Assembly (NCBI GenBank): GCA_964641155.1
Contig: CAZXJO010000001.1
Location: forward strand, 62,001 to 126,000
Direction of reading: 5' to 3'
Length of the DNA stretch: 64,000 nucleotides
Source of the DNA: DTCV01 sp964641155
Lineage (GTDB): Archaea > Thermoproteota > Thermoprotei_A > Sulfolobales > NBVN01
The notes under the pieces: model-generated
What the model was told of the DNA's origin: nothing
Database searches by the model: none
Seen by the model: the letters and a program-made list of their open reading frames with translations, nothing else
Shown: piece by piece, positions 24,869 through 33,284 of the stretch
Layout of the letters: each line of letters opens with the position of its first letter
How positions within the stretch are numbered: the stretch's first letter is position 1
Translations under genes and position numbers: made by a program

Positions 24869-26254
24869 ATGAATGTTCCCGAATTAGTAAATGAGTTGAA
24901 GAACTTATTGGGCGAGGGTAAGGTCCTCTCAGAAGCTGAGGACCTCTACGTGTACGGATTTGACTCTTCATTAATCTTTAGCGGTACCCCATGGGTTGTG
25001 GTGAGAGCACATACTACCGAGGACGTGGTCAAACTACTTAAATTCGCCGACGAACACTCAATACCCATAATTCCTAGGGGTAGTGGCACCAGCCTTACCG
25101 GGGCTCCTGTACCGCTAACAGGCGGGATAATCCTAGACCTGAGGGCTATGAACAAGATCAGGGTGTTTGTAGACGACGGTATTGTGGAGGCCGAGGCAGG
25201 CGCTACGGTAGATGAGGTCGATAAGGAATGTAGGAAGTACGGGTTCATGTTCCCGATAGACCCGGCAAGTTCTGAAGTAGCTACCATCGGCGGTACGATA
25301 GCCAACGATGGTGGAGGTATGAGGGGGGCTAGGTATGGAACTATGAGGAACGTACTCCTCTCCCTTGAGGTGGTGTTGCCGGGCGGTAAGGTACTTCACC
25401 TAGGCTCACCTGTCTACAAGCAGGCGTTAGGCTACGAGTTAACCCAGTTATTCGCAGGTTCTGAAGGCACTTTAGGCGTGATCACCAAAGCAGTATTTAA
25501 AATAGTTCCACTTCCTGAAAGAATCGGGCGCCTGCTCGCATTCTTCAACGATGTCGAGGACGCAGCCAGAGCCATATTCACTATAAGGCGTAGGGGTCTG
25601 AATCCGCTCGTCTTAGAATTCATGGATGATATTACGCTTCAGGCAGTGGATAGCGTGTATAAGCTGGGGCTGCCGGATGCTGCCGCAGCCGTCCTAGCAG
25701 ACGTTGACGGATATTCGGAATCCATTGAGAGGTTAGTCAACACCTTTAAGAACATATTCTTAGAGCATAAGGCGTTTAAAGTTGAGGTAGCCATGGAGCC
25801 TAAAGAACTGGAGAGGATTTACATCGCTAGGAAAGCCGCGTACCCAGCACTCTCGAGGCTCTACCCAGTAGTCATCATAGGGGATGTGTGCGTACCCTTA
25901 TCCAAACTACCAGCTATGGTGAAAGCCGTTAAAGACGTCTCGAGGAAGTACGAGATACCTATAGCCGCCGTCGGTCATGCAGGTGATGGGAACCTACACA
26001 CCTTCGTAGGGATGCATTCGACCTCTGGTGATGAATGGGAGAGGGGGCATAAAGCAAACGATGAGCTGGCTTTAATAGCCGTCGAGTTAGGGGGTTCGGC
26101 CTCAGCTGAACATGGGGTGGGGGCTCAGAAGAAACATCTCCTAGAGAGGGAGTTAGCGATGAGAGGTAGTGACGAAGTATTACATATAATGAAGAGCATT
26201 AAGAAGGTGTTCGACCCGAAGGGGATTATGAACCCAGGGAAATTATTTGATTGA
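24869..26254 (+). CDS. GlcD-like FAD-linked oxidase (lactate/glycolate dehydrogenase)
   Basis: A 461-residue flavoprotein of the VAO/PCMH family. FAD binding is shown by IPIIPRGSGTSLTGAPVPLTGG near 69-90, DPASSEVATIGGTIANDGGGMRGARYGT near 130 and the QLFAGSEGTLGVI block. The C-terminal FAD-oxidase domain has the HAGDGNLHTF motif near 372 and the SAEHGVGAQKK near 411. Such enzymes oxidise D-lactate or glycolate and pass electrons to a GlcF-like partner; one follows after nine bases. The ATG at 24869 has a TATA-like AATAATAAATACT at about 24826. Substrate cannot be read from sequence. Confidence 0.88.
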   Translation: MNVPELVNELKNLLGEGKVLSEAEDLYVYGFDSSLIFSGTPWVVVRAHTTEDVVKLLKFADEHSIPIIPRGSGTSLTGAPVPLTGGIILDLRAMNKIRVFVDDGIVEAEAGATVDEVDKECRKYGFMFPIDPASSEVATIGGTIANDGGGMRGARYGTMRNVLLSLEVVLPGGKVLHLGSPVYKQALGYELTQLFAGSEGTLGVITKAVFKIVPLPERIGRLLAFFNDVEDAARAIFTIRRRGLNPLVLEFMDDITLQAVDSVYKLGLPDAAAAVLADVDGYSESIERLVNTFKNIFLEHKAFKVEVAMEPKELERIYIARKAAYPALSRLYPVVIIGDVCVPLSKLPAMVKAVKDVSRKYEIPIAAVGHAGDGNLHTFVGMHSTSGDEWERGHKANDELALIAVELGGSASAEHGVGAQKKHLLERELAMRGSDEVLHIMKSIKKVFDPKGIMNPGKLFD

Positions 26255-26263
26255 GGTGTCTGC

Positions 26264-27418
26264 ATGGCCACATACAGCGGTGAGGAATTCCTGACTAAGA
26301 TAAGGAAATACGTAGACGCATGCAAGAAATGCGGTTTCTGCAAGGCTGTCTGCCCGGTGCTTAAAACAAGTGACCACGTTGAGACGTATGGCCCGAGAGG
26401 TAGGATGCTCCTACTTCACGGTCTTTGTGAGAGTAAGTTGAAGCCTAGGGAATATCTGGCCCTAAGGCTTTACTGCACCCTATGCGGGTATTGTTCAGTG
26501 AAGTGCGTTTCAGGGCTTGAGCTAACTGACGCTTATTTGGAGGGTAGGGCGTACCTACGTAGCAAGGGTGTAATCATAAAGGAAGTAAGTGGTGTGGCTG
26601 AAAACATCTTAAGATTAGGTAATCCCTACGGAGTGGACTCAAGCATTAAGAGTATGTGGATCGACTTCCTACCGGAGAGGCCTGCAGGGAACTCGAGAAC
26701 TCTTTACTGGTCCGGTTGCACCACATCGATCAGGAGGCCTGAAACGGCAGTAGCCGCCCACGAATTAATTACTGAGGTAACGGGGGACAGCGTAAGCGTC
26801 TTAGATAACGAGCCGTGTTGTGGTTGGCCCCTATACCTGAACGGGGACTTAGAGGGTTATAAGGAGCAGTTAAGTAAGGCGTTTGAAGCCATTAAAGCAT
26901 CGGGGGCTGAGGTAGTCATAACGACCTGCCCAGCATGCACGAGATCGCTGAGGGATAAGGCAAAAGAGCTAGGAATACAGACAGACATAAAAGTATACCA
27001 CATAGTAGAATACCTACACCAACTACTAAAAGAAGGAAAACTACCAAAACTAGAACTACAAGAAACAATAACATACCACGACCCATGCGAGCTAGGGAGG
27101 CATATGAAGGTATTGAAGGAGCCTAGGGAGATAATAGAAAGGATTAATGGGGTCAAGTTAGTTGAGATGAGGGGCTCAGGACTTGAGAGCAACTGCTGCG
27201 GAGGAGGCGGGCTGTACCTGCCCCTAAACCCCGAGGGCAGCTCTTCGATAGCTCTGAGTAGGCTAAGTGACCTACCGGAAGGGGTTAAGAAGTTAGTTAC
27301 CGCATGCCCTAGCTGTGAGGTTCAGTTAAGTACGGCGGTCCAGAACGCAGGCCTAGACATTGAGGTGTTGGATATCTCAGAGCTCGTGTTGAGGGCTCTA
27401 AACCGTAGCAGTCGGTGA
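26264..27418 (+). CDS. GlcF-like iron-sulfur subunit with two CCG domains
   Basis: A 384-residue redox subunit. Two 4Fe-4S ferredoxin motifs lie at the N-terminus (CKKCGFCKAVCPVLK near 25 and CTLCGYCSVKC near 70). Two CCG domains follow: WSGCTTS with CCGWPLYLNGD and CPAC, then HDPCELGRH with CCGGGG and CPSC. It passes electrons from the upstream flavoprotein to an unknown acceptor. A stretch of roughly 125 bases (26961-27086) has a synonymous codon bias towards A-ending codons (CTA, AAA, GAA, ATA), unlike the rest of the gene, with the frame intact. It starts at ATG 26264. Confidence 0.85.
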   Translation: MATYSGEEFLTKIRKYVDACKKCGFCKAVCPVLKTSDHVETYGPRGRMLLLHGLCESKLKPREYLALRLYCTLCGYCSVKCVSGLELTDAYLEGRAYLRSKGVIIKEVSGVAENILRLGNPYGVDSSIKSMWIDFLPERPAGNSRTLYWSGCTTSIRRPETAVAAHELITEVTGDSVSVLDNEPCCGWPLYLNGDLEGYKEQLSKAFEAIKASGAEVVITTCPACTRSLRDKAKELGIQTDIKVYHIVEYLHQLLKEGKLPKLELQETITYHDPCELGRHMKVLKEPREIIERINGVKLVEMRGSGLESNCCGGGGLYLPLNPEGSSSIALSRLSDLPEGVKKLVTACPSCEVQLSTAVQNAGLDIEVLDISELVLRALNRSSR

Positions 27419-27427
27419 GTCCAACCC

Positions 27428-27997
27428 TTGTTCCACCTCCTAACACTCTACTTGGATTTGTTCATCAAATTCATTAAAATAAGTTTCGTAGGCTTCGGCG
27501 GTGGTTGGGCTATAATTAACTTAATTGAGGAGGAAGTTGTCAGGAATTCTAAGTGGTTAAGTGAGGAGGAGTTCAACGACCTGATAGCTATTGCCGCCTC
27601 AACCCCGGGGCCTATAGCACTCAATGCCGCAACATACATAGGCTTTAAGGTGGGAGGGTTTCCGGGCTCCGCAATAGCTTCACTTGCCATAGTCCTACCA
27701 CCGTTCCTAGTGATCCTTGCAATAGCTTACGGGCTCGCATACTGTGTTGACAACCTGTACGTCAAAGGTTTTCTGAACGGTTTAAAGGCAGTTGTTTTGG
27801 GTCTTTTTACGTTGTCGGCTTACTCAGTCGTACGCAGCACTTTAGGCTCCTTCCGCACACCTCACCAAGTCATACTCCTCTTAGTCCTCGCAATCGTCTT
27901 CATATTCTTAGTACATAGACTTAAACTGGAAGCCTTATTAGCTGTACTCATTGTAGGGTCAATAGGTGTGTTGGCTACAGTACTTAAGATTTGGTGA
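27428..27997 (+). CDS. CHR-domain (chromate transporter family) membrane protein, half size
   Basis: A 189-residue integral membrane protein with one CHR domain: FVGFGGGWAIINLIEEEVV near residue 20, LSEEEFNDLIAIAASTPGPIALNAATYIG near 44 and several long hydrophobic segments after it. Short CHR proteins usually occur as adjacent pairs, one per half, but only one gene is present here. The family exports chromate in some bacteria; other substrates are possible. It starts with TTG at 27428, nine bases after the GlcF-like stop, so it may be cotranscribed with the oxidase genes. Confidence 0.8.
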   Translation: MFHLLTLYLDLFIKFIKISFVGFGGGWAIINLIEEEVVRNSKWLSEEEFNDLIAIAASTPGPIALNAATYIGFKVGGFPGSAIASLAIVLPPFLVILAIAYGLAYCVDNLYVKGFLNGLKAVVLGLFTLSAYSVVRSTLGSFRTPHQVILLLVLAIVFIFLVHRLKLEALLAVLIVGSIGVLATVLKIW

Positions 27998-28042
27998 AAG
28001 AGCTTATTACCACAGAACGCCAATTAATCTCTGGTAAGGGCA

Positions 28043-28363
28043 ATGCTTCAGGCAGAATTCAATGGTGAAGCCAGAATACAGCGCGTCATGCTTAACATGG
28101 CTCAAATAAGGCTAAGCCCTGAGGACTTAGCCAATCCGATTTCATTTCAGATAGCCCTATCCAGGATATATGAGAACATCATGAAGGCCTTTGAGGGGGG
28201 AGTTAAGTATGCATACGTAGCTGAGGTCAGGTTCAAGGACTCCCTAGGCAATCAAGTGGTCTTCGCAGTCGATCTAGGTGATAACGTGCCTGCAACACCT
28301 TCCGAGAAGCTTAAGGCCAGGATCAGCATTGAGTTCTACGATGAAGGCGAGGAAGACAGGTAA
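28043..28363 (+). CDS. Small protein of unknown function
   Basis: I do not recognise this 106-residue protein. It is mostly charged, with an amphipathic helix near residues 36-56 and a beta-rich C-terminus (YAYVAEVRFKDSLGNQVVFAV). No cysteines, transmembrane segments or motifs stand out. ATG at 28043 is preceded by AAGGGCA. It may be the last gene of the preceding oxidase operon or a separate transcript; nothing in the sequence decides this. Confidence 0.5.
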   Translation: MLQAEFNGEARIQRVMLNMAQIRLSPEDLANPISFQIALSRIYENIMKAFEGGVKYAYVAEVRFKDSLGNQVVFAVDLGDNVPATPSEKLKARISIEFYDEGEEDR

Positions 28364-28497
28364 GAAGGACTGAACGTCTTAGCAGAATTTAAGAACCTTT
28401 AAGGTACGGCTCAGAACCATCGCAGAAGGGAAATGATGATATGAGGGACAGGTATGTTTGCTTAACCCTCGAGACCTACGCCAAGGTGCAAGTATAG

Positions 28498-29208
28498 ATG
28501 CACCGACCCCGAAATAACATAACATCAAGGGTTAGAGACGTGAGTTTTAAGGAAGTTGATGAGTACTCAGGCGTTGTTAGGGTTTTAGTTGTGAGGTCGT
28601 CCGACCTTGCGAAGGTTTTAAGCACACCTATCGAAGGTGACGAGATATTAGCCAAGTTCGGTAAGATATTTGAGGAAGAGTATGCGTTAGCGAACCACAT
28701 CTACCTGAGGGGTGGGTACTCACAAACACCTGTCTGGTATGTGAGAAAGGTTGCCTCAAGACTTAAATCCGAGGGAATATACCGTAAGGACTTAATCGTT
28801 AAGGCCTATAGAGCTTACTCAGCACTGCTGAGGGCTGGGGTAGTAGGGGAGAAGCCTAGGACAGCCTTCAGGCATTACGCCGACAACATCTTCATAGCCG
28901 CTCAGCCAGACCTGTACAAGGAGTCTGAAGGAACCTACTACGAATTCAAGCTCTACCCGATAAACGAATACGCCAGAACGCAGGCGAAACTTTTTGCGTG
29001 GGTTTTAGAGACGCCTGTGGTTTTAGTAGGGCTTAAGAAGGGAGTGGGGGGATATTTAACCACTGAGTCGGAGATCCTAGCGCCTCCTGACTCGGTGGAC
29101 GTAAGTATAGATGTGCTCAGGGCAATTGCTAAGCCGGAGGTATTCTGTACTAAGTTAATGATGCCCCTGAAGTACTGTAGTGAGGAAGTAGAGGAGGACG
29201 TTGAGTAA
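28498..29208 (+). CDS. PD-(D/E)XK nuclease-like protein beside PCNA
   Basis: This protein of 236 residues is not clearly assigned. A PD-(D/E)XK nuclease pattern is visible: FIAAQPDLYKESEGTYYEFK near residues 135-155, where a D is followed about 12 residues later by E-x-K, then INEYARTQAKLFAWVL, as in RecB-like or Cas4-like nucleases. It lies directly upstream of PCNA and the small primase subunit, so a role in DNA repair or replication is likely by context. The open frame extends upstream to an ATG at 28441, interrupted only by a TAG at 28495-28497 just before the ATG at 28498. TATA-like GAATTTAAGAA near 28386 fits the upstream ATG better. Confidence 0.6.
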   Translation: MHRPRNNITSRVRDVSFKEVDEYSGVVRVLVVRSSDLAKVLSTPIEGDEILAKFGKIFEEEYALANHIYLRGGYSQTPVWYVRKVASRLKSEGIYRKDLIVKAYRAYSALLRAGVVGEKPRTAFRHYADNIFIAAQPDLYKESEGTYYEFKLYPINEYARTQAKLFAWVLETPVVLVGLKKGVGGYLTTESEILAPPDSVDVSIDVLRAIAKPEVFCTKLMMPLKYCSEEVEEDVE

Positions 29209-29291
29209 TCTCACCTACGGCGTCGTACTTTTCCACGAGGAGCCAGTCGATTTTAAAAAACTCGAATACTCCACTATATCGGGTCAAATTT

Positions 29292-30038
29292 ATGAAGATC
29301 TCGTTCGCTAATGCTAGGGTCTGGCGTTACATCATGGTTGGTGTGAGCAGGTTCATAGAGTTCGGCTTACTAACAGTTGATGAAGAAGGCCTAACTTTTA
29401 AGGCCATAGACCCTTCAAGAGTTTCCTTAGTAGAGGTCTTCATGCCTAGGGAATCGTTCGACTTGTTCGAGTTGGATAAGAAACTCGAAGCTGTCGTGAA
29501 TGTGGAGGAATTAGGTAAGATCTTACGCAGCGCTGAGAAGGACGACAAGATATCATTAAGCTTTGGGGAGGCTTCCATGACCGTAGAGTTTGAGAGGAAG
29601 GGGGTCAGCAGGGAATTCGTAATACCGATCCAAACAGGTAGTGAGGCTGAGGCAATCCCTGAGCTAAACCTTAACCTAGTCGACAGGTTTAGGGTCCCAG
29701 GTAACCTCCTATACGAAGGTATTAGTAGCTTGGAGGGTTTGGGCGATGTCCTAGCTCTGAAGGCCTCTAGTGAAGAGCTTCACCTAATCGTTAGAAGCGA
29801 CTTAGGCGAGGGGGAGGTGGTCTTCGACGTACCTTCAGGCTCCTTAACAGAGGTTGATGTCAACGAACCTGACGTCGAGGTATCGTACGGTTTGGAGTAC
29901 TTCACATACGTCAAGTTGGCCATGAGGATCTCCGGAAACGTTGACATATTACTAGGCCCTGAAATGCCCTGCAAGTTGGTTTTCGACCTACCGCAAGGTG
30001 TTAAGATGAACTACTATGTCGCACCGAGAGTTGAGTGA
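29292..30038 (+). CDS. pcn: DNA polymerase sliding clamp (PCNA)
   Basis: The 248-residue protein fits archaeal PCNA: the N-terminal ANARVWRYIMVGVSRFIEF, AIDPSRVSLVEVFMP near residue 38, an interdomain linker and a C-terminal PQGVKMNYYVAPRVE. It encircles DNA and tethers polymerase, ligase and FEN1. Crenarchaea often have three PCNA paralogues; this is one of them. The TATA-like ATTTTAAAAAAC near 29251 precedes the ATG. The primase gene starts 23 bases inside this gene's end, so they are coupled. Confidence 0.93.
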   Translation: MKISFANARVWRYIMVGVSRFIEFGLLTVDEEGLTFKAIDPSRVSLVEVFMPRESFDLFELDKKLEAVVNVEELGKILRSAEKDDKISLSFGEASMTVEFERKGVSREFVIPIQTGSEAEAIPELNLNLVDRFRVPGNLLYEGISSLEGLGDVLALKASSEELHLIVRSDLGEGEVVFDVPSGSLTEVDVNEPDVEVSYGLEYFTYVKLAMRISGNVDILLGPEMPCKLVFDLPQGVKMNYYVAPRVE

Positions 30039-31080
30039 TAAGACTAAAGGGATCATCAAGGAGCTCTTCAGGAATTACTACCTGAGGGCCGATGTTAAGG
30101 TCCCGGAAGACTTCATCATGAGGGAGTTCGCCTTCCAGACGTTTGATAGCGAATCGTATATAAGGCATAAGTCGTTCAACTCATTAGCCCTACTTAAGGA
30201 GTACATCGTCTCCATAACGCCCAAGCATGCGTATTTCTCATCAGCCCTCTACAGAGACCCGGGAGCGGACAACATGGACGAAAAGGGTTGGGTGGGCTCG
30301 GACCTGATATTCGATATTGATGCTAATGAAATACCTGGATGCATTCCGGTGAAAGTAAGTTCATGCATTGACGGTGAGTGCTACGAAGTTGAACTAATGA
30401 GTGGAGAGTGCATTGAGTTGGCTAAGGCTCATGAGCTAGAGCTCCTGGACGTGCTCACTAGTGACTTAGGCTTTACCCGAGAAGAAATCTACGTCCAGTT
30501 CTCAGGTAATAGGGGGTTCCACACAAGGGTACATCCTAAAGACCCCTCATGGCTCACCCTCAGCTCATCAGCGAGGAAGGAAATAGTTGACTACTTGAAG
30601 GGTACTGAGTTAAACACACGTTACGTAATCCCAGCCGTTGGGAAGGGTGTTAAGGTAAGCCTCCCTAAAACATCGGAAGGTGGTTGGAGGAGAAGGATCT
30701 CCAAGAAACTCGCTGGCTCTGTGAGTGAACTCAGCATTGAGTACTTGGAGTCCTTAATCCCTAAGTGTGCTGTGGAAGTTGACGAAAAGGTAACGATAGA
30801 CATTTCGAGGTTGGTTCGAATCCAGGACAGCTTAAATGGTAAGACCGGTCTCAAGGTAGTTGGGTTAAGCTTTGAAGAGGTCTACGACTTCGAATTGGAG
30901 GAGGAGCTTTCCCCATTTACGAACCACTCAGCGATAATACTACCTACAGCCGATGTAAGGGGGGTTAAGGCATTAGGCTATGAGTTGGAGCTCACCAAGT
31001 ACATGAGCTTCAGAGTTCCTGCAAGCGTGGCAGTCTATCTAGCCCTTAATAAGTTAGCCTACATTATGAAAATACTCTAA
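30016..31080 (+). CDS. priS: DNA primase small subunit PriS
   Basis: The 354-residue catalytic subunit of archaeal primase, which makes RNA or DNA primers. The catalytic carboxylates are in DLIFDIDANEIPG near residue 97, the nucleotide-binding SGNRGFHTRVH near 160, and the third carboxylate region precedes NHSAIILPTADVRG near 312. An N-terminal LFRNYYLRADVKVP and REFAFQTFD block matches the family. ATG at 30016 lies within the PCNA gene (overlap of 23 bases). The large subunit PriL is not in the window. Confidence 0.93.
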   Translation: MSHRELSDKTKGIIKELFRNYYLRADVKVPEDFIMREFAFQTFDSESYIRHKSFNSLALLKEYIVSITPKHAYFSSALYRDPGADNMDEKGWVGSDLIFDIDANEIPGCIPVKVSSCIDGECYEVELMSGECIELAKAHELELLDVLTSDLGFTREEIYVQFSGNRGFHTRVHPKDPSWLTLSSSARKEIVDYLKGTELNTRYVIPAVGKGVKVSLPKTSEGGWRRRISKKLAGSVSELSIEYLESLIPKCAVEVDEKVTIDISRLVRIQDSLNGKTGLKVVGLSFEEVYDFELEEELSPFTNHSAIILPTADVRGVKALGYELELTKYMSFRVPASVAVYLALNKLAYIMKIL

Positions 31081-31083
31081 CAC

Positions 31084-32520
31084 CTAAGGGGGCTGGTTAG
31101 GACTGTCCTGAGAAGTGCAGAACTTAGAAATTAACTCGTTCAACGAGGCAATCACATCGTTCACCATATCGTACTTCAAAGAGCCGCGCTGGATCAGTTC
31201 CCTGAACTCACCCACATCCACCAACCTGCAGAGCTTACCCTCCCTCTTCACGAGGTCAATACCTAAATCCACGTACTTAATCACGTTGTATGGAAGGAAC
31301 TCCGGAGGTGTGTTTATGTTTACGTACACCCCCTTCACCCTGCCGTCAGATGAGATGTATTCGTGCTTCACCCACCACCTGCCCTCGCATACCTCAGTGA
31401 TTATTCTATCACCCACTTCTTTAGCCACCCCTAATCCGTCGTAGATTCCACCACTTAAGACCTCCCTCTCCAGGTTAAGGCATAGCACACCGTCGCTCAA
31501 CACCTTTAGGATCTTACCCTTACTTAAGCTCACCACACTGCCGTCAGGTCTTACATGACTTATCGATATAACATCGGATTCTAAGAACTTACTTAAGATC
31601 CACTCCCTTACGCACCTGCTTAGGGCTTGTGGGTCTAAGTGACGTGACGCCACATCTATCAATTCAATTACGTCTTTGAACGCGTCCTCCATTCCTCTTA
31701 GGCGGTGGTGGTAGAGGGCTGTCGGGGTCACCATACCTCTAACGCCGTCTAAGAAATCTTTAGATACTGATGAGAGAACTATCACCGCCACTTTCTCACC
31801 CTCATAGACTACGTCTAAGGGTCTGCTCTGAGCAACCGATTTCTCGAGATCATGGAGCCTGATGATTAGATTATCTAACTCCTCTATGACCTTCTTAAGG
31901 TCTGCGTCATCAACGTTACTCCTCCAGTGAATGGCATAGCCCTTCCTCACATAACTAGACGATATCATTACTAGGTCCGAGATCCTGTTCTCATTCTTGA
32001 TGAAGTCACTGAACGTTACCTTATTGCCCCTGCCCACTATGGCGTAGTAGCCGACTACCCTTAACTTACTTGAGAAAACTGCCTTCTCACCCCTCCTCAG
32101 GGGGACCTTAATGGACGTCGCGCATATCTCCAACCCCTCAACGCACTCGCTGACGTCTATTATTGGCGCGGGACCGTAAGGTGATTTAATGATACATTCG
32201 CCTGCATTCTTACCCATTATGAATGTCTTGAAGGTTGTGTAGAGCCCCAGTTCGGGCATGTTTAAAACTACGTAGGGTAGTGCATCCACCAATGTGTCCA
32301 CAACAGCCCTCACGGCATTCGGGAAGCCGATGATTAAGATGCTTGAGGGGTCCTCATCATCTGACTTCACCGTTACGTCAGCCACCTCACCCCTCGAAGT
32401 ACCTATACCTAACCTCTTAGCTATCACATCACTAACGTCGACTAGTTGAAATCCCCTCTCGTGGAGTATTTTGGAGAGGGCTGTGGCGTAAACACCCCTG
32501 ACCCTGACCTTAAACACCAT
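31084..32520 (-). CDS. FAU-1/DUF402 RNA-binding protein
   Basis: The 478-residue protein matches the archaeal FAU-1 family, RNA-binding proteins with an N-terminal S1-like/RNase E-type region and a C-terminal DUF402 domain. It begins KVRVRGVYATALSKILHERGFQLV and contains GPAPIIDVSECVEGLEICA near 113, VVGRGNKVTFSDFIKNE near 159 and the DUF402 half with GRWWVKHEYISSDGRVKGV near 390. FAU-1 has been reported to bind and cut AU-rich or 5S rRNA precursors. UPF0147 lies just upstream on the same strand. Confidence 0.85.
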   Translation of the reverse strand: MVFKVRVRGVYATALSKILHERGFQLVDVSDVIAKRLGIGTSRGEVADVTVKSDDEDPSSILIIGFPNAVRAVVDTLVDALPYVVLNMPELGLYTTFKTFIMGKNAGECIIKSPYGPAPIIDVSECVEGLEICATSIKVPLRRGEKAVFSSKLRVVGYYAIVGRGNKVTFSDFIKNENRISDLVMISSSYVRKGYAIHWRSNVDDADLKKVIEELDNLIIRLHDLEKSVAQSRPLDVVYEGEKVAVIVLSSVSKDFLDGVRGMVTPTALYHHRLRGMEDAFKDVIELIDVASRHLDPQALSRCVREWILSKFLESDVISISHVRPDGSVVSLSKGKILKVLSDGVLCLNLEREVLSGGIYDGLGVAKEVGDRIITEVCEGRWWVKHEYISSDGRVKGVYVNINTPPEFLPYNVIKYVDLGIDLVKREGKLCRLVDVGEFRELIQRGSLKYDMVNDVIASLNELISKFCTSQDSPNQPP

Positions 32521-32536
32521 CTTACTATCTAGCCCT

Positions 32537-32827
32537 TCAATCTTTAATCGTAGATAACACAGCCATTATGTTCCAAATAGCGGTCCTGGTGTGTATGGGC
32601 ATGTTCGGGTCTTGGCTCACATCATCCAACACACCCACGGCGTTTGCCGCCCTAACTCCGGGTGATAAACTCTTATCCTGCAACATGTTGAGCGCGTCTA
32701 TCGCGGCCCTCCTAATATTCCTAGGAACGCTTGAATCGCTAACTATTCTATTCAAAAGCCTCACGGCCTGGAGTATCTTGGCCTCATTGAGCAGTCCCTT
32801 ATCCACTTTGGACTCCCCGCTCATCAC
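32537..32827 (-). CDS. UPF0147 conserved archaeal protein
   Basis: The 96-residue protein is a member of UPF0147, a family of short helical proteins found across archaea: the NRIVSDSSVPRNIRRAAIDA block near residue 26, DKSLSPGVRAANAVGVLDDV near 52 and DPNMPIHTRTAIWNI near 73 resemble HEAT-like helix pairs. Its role is unknown. It is 16 bases upstream of the FAU-1 gene on the minus strand and divergent from the p27 zinc-ribbon gene. Confidence 0.88.
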   Translation of the reverse strand: MMSGESKVDKGLLNEAKILQAVRLLNRIVSDSSVPRNIRRAAIDALNMLQDKSLSPGVRAANAVGVLDDVSQDPNMPIHTRTAIWNIMAVLSTIKD

Positions 32828-32878
32828 ACCACCCCCACCAAACCATAGTTAATTTAATAACGCAGTCTAAATAATTTA

Positions 32879-33265
32879 ATGGGATTAAAAATAAGTAAAG
32901 ATGACCTGAGCGTTAAAAAGATGGGTGAGCTACTCAAGGCTGGGGCGGTGATGCTTGGTGAGTCATGCCCCATATGCTCACTACCACTCTTCAGGCTTAG
33001 GAGCGGTGAAGTCGTGTGCCCAACGCATGGTAAGGTCCAAATAGTTCGAAGTGATGAGGAAATATTGTCAGTGACAACTACAGCATCGTTGGACGAGTTG
33101 GAGAGGGTTGCGGTAAGCGCACTAAACAAGCTGAGGAAGGAGTTGGTGGAAGGAGACTCCAGCACGGGCGACTTAGAGGTTGTTAAGGCGTTAGAAGCAT
33201 GGCTAGACGTCCTAGAAAGGGTGAGGAGGTTGAAGATATTGATAAGGCGTGGTGAGAAGGCGTGA
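32879..33265 (+). CDS. Zinc-ribbon protein of the Sjogren autoantigen p27 family
   Basis: The 128-residue protein has an N-terminal zinc ribbon (KKMGELLKAGAVMLGESCP, CPICSLPLF near 31, then CPTHG near 46) and a C-terminal helical region. It matches the COG1645 family that includes human autoantigen p27. Function is unknown; it may act as a zinc-binding adaptor. The gene begins with ATG at 32879 with an AATTTAATAACG element about 30 bases upstream. It faces away from UPF0147 and converges on thymidylate kinase. Confidence 0.85.
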   Translation: MGLKISKDDLSVKKMGELLKAGAVMLGESCPICSLPLFRLRSGEVVCPTHGKVQIVRSDEEILSVTTTASLDELERVAVSALNKLRKELVEGDSSTGDLEVVKALEAWLDVLERVRRLKILIRRGEKA

Positions 33266-33284
33266 ACTCAGCCATCGATTTATG

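Noticed and set aside
26961..27086. The A-rich patch as a frameshift or sequencing error
   Set aside because: The reading frame continues and the protein keeps family residues on both sides, including the HDPCELGRH motif.
28495..28497. TAG read as pyrrolysine
   Set aside because: No pyrrolysine genes are known in the window, and a short leader or substitution explains it more simply.
28425..28500. Possible C/D-box small RNA because of ATGATGA near 28433
   Set aside because: No D box (CTGA) follows at a suitable distance, and the sequence is the leader of a coding gene.
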